Below, piece by piece: positions 22,127 through 31,441 of a DNA stretch of 64,000 bases. The position numbers and the translations under genes were made by a program. Positions within the stretch are counted from its first letter, which is position 1. Each line of letters starts with the position of its first letter. Location of the stretch: assembly GCF_004379255.2 (NCBI RefSeq), contig NC_056052.1, positions 4,216,001 to 4,280,000 of the forward strand, given 5' to 3'. The notes beneath the pieces are model-generated. The model ran no database searches, was not told the origin of the DNA, and saw nothing but the letters and a program-made list of their open reading frames with translations. Source of the DNA: Salvia splendens (taxonomy: Eukaryota; Streptophyta; Magnoliopsida; Lamiales; Lamiaceae).

Positions 22127-22290
22127 GACGCATGACCCTCATGCGTCACCCATTAATGAAACGCATGACCGTGATGCGTTTTAGGGCACGGCGCATGAGC
22201 GTAATGCGTCTTTCAAATTTTTTTATTTTAATTGAAAGACGCATGACGCACATGCGTCTTAGGGTAAAACGCATGTGCGTCATGTGTGTC
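22127..22290. repeat. Ladder of five imperfect 21-24 bp palindromes
   Basis: Palindromes of the form ACGCATGA-NNN-TCATGCGT occur at about 22127-22147, 22158-22181, 22190-22210, 22237-22258 and 22269-22290. The third and fourth are joined by TTTCAAAT...ATTGAAAG, making a larger hairpin with arms of about 28 bp. The array ends 8 bp before the tRNA-like gene. Confidence 0.85.
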
Positions 22291-22298
22291 TCTCTAAA

Positions 22299-22372
22299 GT
22301 GGCTCTGTAGTTCAGTGGTAAGAATGCCATGTTGTCTCTGTGGAGACCTGGGTTCGAATCCCAATAGCCACA
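22299..22372 (+). tRNA. tRNA-Asp(GTC)-like gene
   Basis: Six of seven acceptor pairs form (GTGGCTC with TAGCCAC). The D arm has an A-box TAGTTCAGTGG. The anticodon stem CCATG/TGTGG holds loop TTGTCTC with anticodon GTC. The T arm has a perfect B-box GGTTCGAATCC. Layout matches plant tRNA-Asp, but the acceptor stem differs from the usual GTCGTTG, there is one acceptor and one T-stem mismatch, and base 37 is a pyrimidine. It may be a decayed tRNA or a SINE head. CCA is not encoded. Confidence 0.55.
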
Positions 22373-22381
22373 CCATTACAA

Positions 22382-22388
22382 TTTTTTT
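22382..22388 (+). terminator. RNA polymerase III T-run
   Basis: Seven T residues about 10 bases downstream of the tRNA-like gene, in the position expected for Pol III termination. Confidence 0.5.
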
Positions 22389-22849
22389 AATTAATTACAA
22401 TAATTATTAAGTAATCCTGTTCCAATTTCCTTTTTGTGTTTTGAATTATTTTTTGATGCATGCCTCTTATTTATATTGAGTATTTACATAAAAAAAAACA
22501 AAAATTAAGCTAAATCAAACATATATTTTTTGGCTGCCTCAACGATATCCTAATCATCAGAAATGTTTTGCAGGACATTTTATTCCCAAAATGAAACAAT
22601 GTGTACTAAATGGTAATTACGTAATAGTGGGATTTTTTGGTAGATGAAACAAAATTGGCTCTTTACCATTTTCTATATAACCAAGAGTATCATTATGCTA
22701 GGGTAAGAATGCCAATTATGTTTAAAATTGATGAACCGACCTGAATAGATTGAGAAAAAATAGAACATGAGTATAGGACGAAACTTTTGTATCTAACTCA
22801 AGTTCAAGTGAACATATTGAGAGAACACAACATATATTATAAATTGATA
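22389..22849. other. AT-rich spacer
   Basis: No gene or clear repeat recognised before the start of the duplicated segment. Confidence 0.4.
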
Positions 22850-24223
22850 GAATTCATAAACCGAGTGGCTAGCTCGATTAATATTCATAATCACGAAGAT
22901 TTTAAAACATCTCTCTTAACAAGAAAAATATTCAATTTATAATATTTGAGTGCTAGTTTACCTAAGGCAGAAATGAGGAGGAAAACGATACAAAAACCAT
23001 ATTGCTTGATTTTATGTTAAAACTATGTATGCGTGTCTATTTATATAAATAGTCTGGCACATACCATGATAAAAAAAACTAATAAACTTATTGTTGGCAA
23101 ACTTTATTAAATGTAGTTTGCCAAAAAAACATTGATTCGTGTGAAAAATAATTACAATTTCCCAATAAACTTATTATTGGCAAACTTTATTAATTTGCCA
23201 GTAAATGAAGATCTGTAAAGTATATTTATTGCATATACAATGAATAGATTTTATCTTCTACTTTTCTCTCTTCAATTATTTACTTTATTGTTAGCTTATT
23301 TTATTGTGTTCTATTTCAATTGACTCATTAAATACAATTTCCTATATTTTATGCCTCAAAATATTTTAACTACATAGTATTTCCAATTTTATATATTTGT
23401 GTTCTACAATAATATTGATAACTCAGACTAATAATTTAAATAGGCTTGTAATCATGTCGTGACTGTCTCCGTTTTATGTAGTTGGCAAGTTGAAAGTCCA
23501 CGCCATTTAGACACGTGGAACTAAAAAAAGAGTGAACTGCATAAACAGTCCTTGATCATATAGGATTGGACATAAATAATCTCCGGACTTTAAAATAGTA
23601 CGAGAGGTCACTGAAATTAGGTATAATTACATTCATGGTATTTTTTCACTATTTGGATAAATTTTCGATCCAAAATACCCCAAGACATGGAAGACATTTA
23701 TGTACATTTATAAATCATATATCAATAAATATTGTCTCAGTATATATATAATGATTGAACTTTGTCTCCCCTATAAAATATTCCCTCCGACATCTTTCAG
23801 CCCGAGTATCAGTGTATAATGTCAATTAACAACAATTAATTATAACTAGCTTTAAAAAAATATCTCAAAATTTTAAATGCATTTAACTATTTCTATTTAA
23901 ATTATTTTTTTCACTCGACATCTATCAAATTATAGATAATTTTATAAGAATTCCAACGAGATCCAACATGCATATATTTCTTTCAAAATTTGATAACTTT
24001 TTTGTAAATGTTCATATATTTAGTAAAACAGTTTTTATCAATGTAATGTTTGTACAATGTCAATATGAAATTGTGTTGACATTGTCATGTCTTCGTGTTG
24101 ATATATTTAATTCACTATATTGACAATGAATTCCTTAACCATGAATTTGATAGTTGTAATTATCTTTTTAATATTAAAAAATAAAAATTAAACCTACACA
24201 TGTCAATTTATAGACCATTAGAT
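22850..24223 (+). repeat. Duplicated 1.37 kb segment, copy 1
   Basis: From GAATTCATAAACC to about CCTACACATG, this matches 29533-33640 in direct orientation with scattered substitutions, once two insertions in the second copy are removed. It is noncoding and includes two copies of ATTGGCAAACTTTATTAA with a hairpin arrangement near 23090-23210. It may be a nonautonomous mobile repeat or a local segmental duplication. At about 24159 it carries an unoccupied site, GATAGTTGTAATTATC, matching the element C insertion site. Confidence 0.85.
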
Positions 24224-25105
24224 TTATACGTTGGTTTTGTCTTTCATATTACCAGTTGTCACTATCACGGTAGAAAGAGTTAATTTCGCAATTAAATTCA
24301 TTATGAGTGTTTTATGCAATAGTATGTGAGACCAACCATTACATGATTATGTGTGTATGCGTTGACCTAATGATAGAGTTGTTAATGTCCGAGACTAAAT
24401 ATATCGAGGGTTCCATTGCCATATTCATGGCTTCATCTCCGTATCCAAGTGCCGTATTTTTCTTTTTCTTCAGGGATTGTGTTTTCCTTTGGATTTTGCA
24501 AAATACATTGGATCTTGTTGCATTATTATAGAGCTTGAGAGTTGAGAATTAGATTTCAATTTTTGTGAAATCCTATTTTTCTTCGGCGGCTGCTATGTCT
24601 AATGCAAAAATCAAATATCCAATTTGATTTGGTTTGGGTTTTTTCGAATTTCGATTTGGTTTAATTTAAATTTTTGGCATGTTATGATATTTAGATTTTA
24701 TGAAGATTGTAATTGTTTGCAGATGTTAATTGATTGATACGATAGTGCATATGTTTTTGTAGATACAAGAAAAATAATTTTAGAATTTTAGTTTTTTTTA
24801 CTATATTTGTGGAATTTTGGTTTTCAATTCGGATTTCTTTTGTGAATAAATTGATTCGCTTCGGTTATAATTTTCATGCATTGGTTTTTTTTATTCAATT
24901 CAGTTTGGAGAAAAAGTTTAACTAAAAATCAAAAACTCGCCAGTGATTCTACTAAATTAGTGACCGTGGGAAACACCTTTATATGAACTCCACTATGCAA
25001 TGTTTGTGTCATTTTGAGCTTCGTCTTCATCTGCTTGGCCCTTGAATCGTGAAGAGTAATTTTACAAATGAATTTATGTGCAAAAACTTTTCTCCAATAC
25101 CTTTA
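24224..25105. other. Intergenic DNA without recognised gene
   Basis: AT-rich; short ORFs (for example 24307-24531) have no recognisable product. Confidence 0.45.
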
Positions 25106-26852
25106 GAGCATCCACATCCTTGCTCTTTGGCAAGAGCATGGATGTAGGCCCGAACCCACTTTTATTAATTTTTTACTCCCTGCTCTTCCCCAAAAGCACA
25201 ACACTCACATCCATGCTCTTCCGCAAGGACATGCACAAGGGTCTCACATTCCATTATTTAATTTAAATACTTCAATTACTAAAAATACATTAAAATATAA
25301 AAATTACATAATTAAATCATAAAAAATAAAAATTACAAACTTAAAATCCTAAAAAATAAAAATTACATAATTAAAATCCTAAAAAATAAAAAATATATAA
25401 TTAAAATCCTTCAAATTAAAAATTACATAATTAAAGGCTAAAAAATACCCAGTGGAAGACTAGTCCTCTGGCCCTATCCCCAATGTTTTTCGGAGACCCC
25501 GTATCATTGCCAAATGTGAATCAAGTTGCTCGAGAGTCATCCGATACCTATCGGCCAAATTGAGTTGAGCCAAAATGGTACACAACGAGTTGGTGGGGGG
25601 TTGAGGTGGCACAAAGGGAGCGGGAGTGGGGGCGGCTGGAGTCGCAGCGCGACGACGGTTGGCCGTCGCCTTCTTCCTTCCTTGCGGCCGGCGTTGGGAA
25701 TTGCTCGGGCCGGCGTTGGGGCTACCCAAGTTAGCTCCGACAAGTTGGCTAGCCACCTCATCCTCGCCGGCGTCGGATAGGGATACTGACCTCGACCGTT
25801 TGCTGAGGAGCTGGAAAAGGATAATACGTCTGCCTTATACTTCGGATGATGGCGCACCTCCTGCCAAGCGCTGAGGTACTTGAACGGTTTGTAGTGTTGG
25901 GATTGGTAGGTCGCCAACGCGACACTGATGATGTCAAACTCGCTCCTGCCGCTCCCCGCCGACCGCTCTTCCTGGAGGTAATACCCATGGAACTTTTGGA
26001 TTTCTTCGTTGGCTCTGAAGATGGTATTGCGCACCATACTCTCATTGCGCTCGATGGTTCCATCCGGGCTGTTTTCATTGTACCGGCGAGAAACGCGCCA
26101 CCAAAACCTATCCCCGTTTTGGTTCGTGCCAACCTCCGAATCTTCGGAGATAATCAAATAGGCTTTGAATAACTGATCCGTCTCCGCCGGAGTGTACGGG
26201 GTGCAGACACCACGAGGAGTAGGAGCAGGAGGAGTTTGAGAGCCGCTGCTCCCTCCCGATCCGGGTTCGGGTGCCCACCCGTATCGCCCATCGAGGGCAT
26301 CTTGGTCATCCACCGGGTAAGGCCGGTAGCCACCCGGAACTTGAGAACCTTGGGTTTGAGGAGGGGCCGAGAATTGCGTTTCCGGACTAGGGAATGGTTG
26401 TGAGCCGAACCATTCGTGTTTCCAACCGCGTGAGTCGGTGGGGTGATCGCCGGAGCCAGACATTTTTTTTGTAAGAGTGAAAGATTGAGAATTGATAAGA
26501 GAATTTAGATGAGAATTGTGTAGTGTGGTGGGAAATTTTTTGTGTAGAAGTGGGGGTATTTATAGATGAAAATGTGAATTTTGGGGGAAAAAATTGAAAA
26601 ATAAATTAAAAGTGGGGAGGAAACGGATATAATTTATTGGGAAGTGGGAAAGTATTTTTTTTATTTAAAATGATTTTTCAAATTAAATTCAATTTTTAAA
26701 AAAATTTTGAAAATGCCAGCGGCTTTGCCGTTGGCCAATCCCGTTGCGCCACGTCAGCCTGCTCAGCGGCACGGGCGTGCTCTATGTATCGAGCTGAGTC
26801 GTGCCAGCGGCACGGACATCGTCCTCCGCATCAAGCACCGATGCGGATGCTC
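25106..26852 (-). mobile_element. PIF/Harbinger-type element B, ORF1 only
   Basis: The left end GAGCATCCACATCC and right end CGATGCGGATGCTC are terminal inverted repeats, flanked by TTA at 25103-25105 and 26853-26855. Total 1747 bp. Subterminal DNA repeats GGCAAGAGCATGGATG-like blocks. The single protein-coding frame is ORF1 on the minus strand; there is no transposase. A G-rich stretch of gene-like composition coincides with ORF1. Confidence 0.88.
25460..26463 (-). pseudogene. PIF/Harbinger ORF1 (MYB/SANT-like), one frameshift
   Basis: The best-preserved ORF1 of the window. It starts MSGSGDHPTDSRGWKHEW at 26463. A Pro/Gln/Gly-rich N-terminus is followed by the MYB/SANT-like domain: TPAETDQLFKAYLIISED, NGDRFWWRVSRRYNE, RNTIFRANEEIQKFHGYY, and then YKPFKYLSAWQEVRHHPKYK. 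One frameshift near 25800 separates this from the C-terminal part in another frame: SQRRPQGRKKATANRR, Pro-rich linker, and the helical end ADRYRMTLEQLDSHLAMIRG, with the stop at 25460. Role in the family: DNA-binding partner of the PIF/Harbinger transposase. If the frameshift is an assembly error, the ORF could be functional. Confidence 0.82.
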
Positions 26853-26855
26853 TTA

Positions 26856-27736
26856 GGCTTTATAGCAGATGATAGCGTGAATGAAGACGACAAAGAGACC
26901 GCGTTGGAGGATGACAACGCGTCGACAAGTGAACCTAGCATGGAAAGCTCGCGGCCTCAATGTCAAACTCGGGCGCCAGATCGTTTCCAAAATTATGTTT
27001 TTCGCAAGTTAGGTTTTATTTTTTTTGCATTATAAGTTAGAGTATTTATTTTTTTGCATTATAAGTTAGAGTATTTAATTTTTTTAGCATGGTACGTGTG
27101 TAATGCCCCAAAATTTTCTATTTTTTTTAGTTGTTCTCGAAAGGGCATCGAAGTTTAGCCAAAATAAAAATACTTTTTTTGTAATGCTCAATTGACAGAG
27201 TATTAGAACGTCTACGGTTGATCAAGAGGAGTTTCAATTTACGTTTAGTGCTTGGAATAACACTAAGTAGTTATTGAATGTGAAATAGGGAGTACAAAAA
27301 ATTCAAGCCCAACTAGACGATACGGTACATGATAAAGTTTAATATAAATTAAATTACAATTTAGTTTGGGCATGAAAGTAAATAAATATTCTTTGGGCCT
27401 AATGGTATTGAAGCTAAATTACATCTTCTGAATTGAGCCCAAGTAGCTAAAATCTTTTGAGCCCATATGACCCAACAGCTCCAAGCTACAGAATTTCCAA
27501 TTTCAGCACAGATCAGATTTCTGCCGCTACACTGTAAAACCTTCCCTCTCCTACAAAGTTAATTCACACAAGTATTAATCTTTTTTCTTAATTATGAGCC
27601 CCTAACCTCCAAATTCTTGTAAACATCAAAATCTGTTTTAGCAAAAGAAAAGGTGAATGACTTAAAGCCCAATCTGACGAGAGAGAATCCTATTGTGAAG
27701 GTTGTATTTCCGTGGAAAACTGAGGGAGAAGAAGCG
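26856..27736. other. Spacer and 5' flank of the 71-aa gene
   Basis: An open frame near 26856-27032 encodes an acidic stretch then TRAPDRFQNYVFRKLGF; it resembles the linker of a retroelement polyprotein or a nuclear protein but is too short to assign. TTTTTTGCATTATAAGTTAG repeats twice near 27020-27075. The last 250 bp should contain the promoter and 5' UTR of the following gene. Confidence 0.35.
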
Positions 27737-28465
27737 ATGAAGTTCTGGGATTGGTACTTGAAGATAGCTGTTGGGTCAGCGATGGTTGGAGGTTCAATGG
27801 AGCTTTTCATGATCAAAACTGGTTTCTGTGTGAGATCCCTCCTTCTCCCTTCCATCTTTTTATTTTCCCACTCGCACCAACACACACATTCAGGGTTATT
27901 TGCTTAGTTTGATTTGTTTTTTTATCAACCGTTAATCAGTGAGAAGCCATTCCTGAACTTGAGTGCTATGAATTTTAATTTTGTGTATTTGGTCAGGGAG
28001 ATGTTGGAATTATTGATTTTATTTCCCTGGTCTATTGTTGGTGATTTGGATACCTCTTAAATTAGGCTAATGTAAAAGAATGTGAAAAGATAAGAAGATG
28101 TCCATGCTTTGATTATGCTTCCAGAGTTTAATCTTGAACATGAAATTGCTGCAATGATGCACCACTTAGTCAACTTCATTTTCTGATACCTTATGTGAGA
28201 GCACTAACTCACAGATTCAGTGTTGCAATATGCTTGTAGTCTATTCAATTCATGTTTCTTTGTTGGTTATATAGTGAGTAGAACCTCTTCTGCTACTGAT
28301 TTTTAGCATATTCTTGTATGTATTTTCCTAAATTAAGCAGACGATAAAGTAGCAGTTTTGGAGTCAGAGAAGAGGGCTTGGGAGAGTTCGCCTGAAGCTC
28401 AGGCCATGAGAGACGCTCTCAATCCTTGGCGGCATCAAGAGAAGGAAGCCGAAAAGAGTTCCTAG
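27737..28465 (+). CDS. 71-aa single-membrane-span protein, two exons, function not recognised
   Basis: Exons 27737-27827 and 28341-28465, joined by GT at 27828 and AG at 28340, give a 71-residue protein: MKFWDWYLKIAVGSAMVGGS, then MELFMIKTGFYDKVAVLESE, KRAWESSPEAQAMRDALNPW and RHQEKEAEKSS. The splice restores a Tyr codon (TGFYDK) and keeps the frame open to TAG at 28463-28465. Residues about 7-26 form one hydrophobic Gly-rich helix; the remainder is a charged helix with an RDALNPWR block that looks conserved. No cleavable targeting peptide is evident. Size and shape resemble small accessory subunits of mitochondrial inner-membrane complexes, but I cannot name one, and that idea is inference. 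The reading frame in the first exon is open upstream, but the first in-frame ATG is 27737. Confidence 0.75.
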
Positions 28466-29532
28466 TCGCGTTAGAACGGTTTGTTTCACAAAACTTCAGA
28501 TCTTGATATAAACTAGTACAGATTGTTAGACTTCATCTTGAGTATCATATGGTTGGAAGCCACCTAATAATTTAGAAATTCTGTACAAAATCATAATTAT
28601 GTGAAAGTTTGTATACTTAGACACAACTACTCCATTTAGAAATTAGAACTGATGTGTCTGCAGAAATTTATGAAAAGCCATTGTTGATTTACAGGTCTTG
28701 AGTAAGGTTTGCATCTCTTCTACAGTTGATGAAATTTATGAAAAACCAATTCTCTTACATTACACCCTCAGAGTTATCTTCCCTTGTCTGCAGAAAGCAG
28801 GCAATTTGTTCCAAGGCATAATATTCTGAATTGAAATTGGCAGATCATAAACTCAATTACTGCCTTTGTTGCAGGCTTTATTGTTGAAATCGACTGACTG
28901 GTTTGAGTTAAGATGGCGAGTTTATGTTGATAGATATTTGTTTGAATGCATCATGTTTTCATACATGATGTCATTTGCTCATAACGCTTCCGTTAACATA
29001 GTATTTCAGTTGAGTTCACGTATTGTTGAGATACTATTCCATTCGAGTTTATGTGACTTTGAATCTATTCTAGTTATTTTCATTATTGCTAGCCATGTCC
29101 AATTGTGCCAATGTTCTTATTTCTTCACAGCTTCTTTAATTCCCCCCTTGTCGCGATCAACGGAGTTTTCTATCCTTAAAAAGTGTGTTCGTGACAAAGT
29201 TAGGGTATTTATTTTCTTGTATGGTGCGATAGGGTATTTATTTTCTTGAATGGTAAGTTAAGATATTTATTTTCGCGCATGGTAAGTTTTTATTTTGATC
29301 TCCATAATTGACGATTCGAGCAAATCTATAAGCTCATTTTCGAGTATTCTTTGTGATTATTTCCCGGATCATATAAGAGTGTTGAATCAACTTTAGATCC
29401 TAGAATTATGAATAAAAGACATTATTATTCTTTTCTAATCCATGAATGAATAAAATTATCTCTTAATTATCTTTAATCTTGCAAAAAACCCTAACAAACG
29501 GTCTCCGTCTGCTCGACGAGGTTTTTCGTCAC
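28466..29532. other. 3' region of the 71-aa gene and spacer
   Basis: The ORF at 28866-29249 is open for 127 codons but shows no recognisable domain and has AT-rich composition like noncoding DNA. GGTATTTATTTTCTTG-type short repeats occur near 29205-29250. No other gene recognised. Confidence 0.45.
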
Positions 29533-30470
29533 GAGAATTCATAAACCAGAGTGGCTAGCTCGATTAATATTCATAACCACAAAGATTTTAAAACATCTAT
29601 CTTAACAAGCAAAATATTCAATTTATAATATTTGAGTGTTAGTTTACCTAAGGCGGAAATGAGGAGGAAAACGATATAAAAGGATTGAGTCAGTGAAACC
29701 ATATTGCTTGATTTTATGTTAAAACTATGTATGCTGTGTCTATTTATATAAATAGTCTGGCACATACCATGATAAAAAAATTGATAAACTTATTGTTGGC
29801 AAACTTTATTAAATGTAGTTTGCCAAAAAAAACATTGATTCGAGCGAAAATTAATTACAATTTCCCAATAAACTTATTATTGGCAAACTTTATTAATTTG
29901 CCAGTAAATGAAGATCTGTAAAGTATATTTATTGCATATACAATGAACATATTTTATCTTCTACATTTCTCTCTTCAATTATTTAATTTATTGTTAGCTT
30001 ATTTTGTTGCGTTCTATTTTCAATTGACTCATTAAATACAATTTCCTAAATTTCATGCCTCAAAATTTCTTAACTACATAGTATTTCCAATTTTATATAT
30101 TTGTGTTCTACAATAATATCGATAACTCAGACTAATAATTTAAATAGGTTTGTAATCATGTCGTGACTGCCTCCGTTTTATGTAGTTGGCAAGTTGAATG
30201 TCTATGCCATTTAGATATGTGGAATTAAAAAAAGAGTGAAGTGCATAAACAGTCCTTGATCATGTAGGATTGCACATAAATAATCTCCAGACTTTAAAAT
30301 AGCACGAGAGGTCACTGAAATTGGGTATAATTACATTCATGGTATTTTTTTTAACTATTTGGATAAATTTTCGACCCAAAATACCCCCAAGACATGGAAG
30401 ACATTTATGTACATTTATAAATCATATATCAATAAATATTGTCTCAGTATATATATAATGATTGAACTTT

Positions 30471-31037
30471 TCTAGCTCTGGATCGTTTGCTTCATTTTTA
30501 GTTAGTTTTAATCCGTTTGAGAACATTGTTAAATAACCCGTAGATTATTTAATGAGGTCTTTATCTAGTTTGTTTTAGTCCGTTTTAGAACATTGTTAAA
30601 TAACCCGGAGATTATTTAATGAGGTCTTTATCCACACAAACATGATTCACTTTCTAACTTGTAACTAACCACCAATTCATTTATGCTGTAAATTTATCAC
30701 AAAAACTCCCTAAAAATTTATTTCATACACAAATAAGATCAAAATAGCCATATGACTATACTTTTAATCCCCTTTTCTATTTTACTAATTAAATTATTCT
30801 TTTATAGATATTCATTGAAAGATTTGTGAATAAATCTGACCAATCAATCCCCTGTCCATGAATATATTTTCCATTTTTTTTACTTTGCTTTCTCATAGTC
30901 GATTATTTGGCCAATCAATCTCCCTAAAACCCTTAATTAAAGACAAGTTTGCATTTGATATTTTTCCATTTAATTTACAATAATCTATTACATGGAAGAA
31001 TATTATATTGAGTTACGCTATTAAATCTCGCTTCTCC
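30471..31037. other. 567-bp insertion relative to copy 1, with a 67-bp direct repeat
   Basis: Copy 1 runs GAACTTT directly into GTCTCCCC; copy 2 has 567 extra bases at this point. Inside, TTTTAATCCGTTTGAGAAC and its partner TTTTAGTCCGTTTTAGAAC lie 67 bp apart, each followed by ATTGTTAAATAACCC and TTTAATGAGGTCTTTATC. It could be an insertion here or a deletion in copy 1; I see no clear target duplication. Confidence 0.7.
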
Positions 31038-31441
31038 GTCTCCCCTATAAAATACTCCCACCGAGATCTTTCGGCGCGAGTATCAATACACTGTATAATG
31101 TTAATTAACAACAAATTAATTATAACTAACTTTAAAAAATATCTCAAAACTTTAAATGCATATAACTATTTCAATTTAAATTATTTTTTTCACTCAACAT
31201 ATATATCAAACTAAAGATAATTTTATAATAATTCCAACAAGATCCAACATGCATATGTTTCTGTCAAAATATGATAATTTTTTTTGTAAATGTTCATATA
31301 TTTCGTAAAACAGTTTTTATCAATGTAATGCTTGTACAATGTCAATATGAAATTGTGTTGACATTGTCATGTATTTGTGTTAATATATTTAATTCACTGT
31401 ATTGATAGTGTGTTCCTTAACCATGAATTTGATAGTTGTTA

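Noticed and set aside
22127..22290. Regularly spaced palindromes suggesting a CRISPR-like array
   Set aside because: The host is a plant, the units are themselves the palindromes with no constant repeat plus variable spacer pattern, and no cas-like gene is present.
22090..22410. 106-aa open frame with repeated RRMTxMR motifs
   Set aside because: The repeat comes from translating the palindrome ladder and the tRNA-like gene; no start context or domain supports a protein.
28866..29249. 127-aa open frame downstream of the 71-aa gene
   Set aside because: AT-rich composition, no recognisable domain, and no sign of splicing or homologues.
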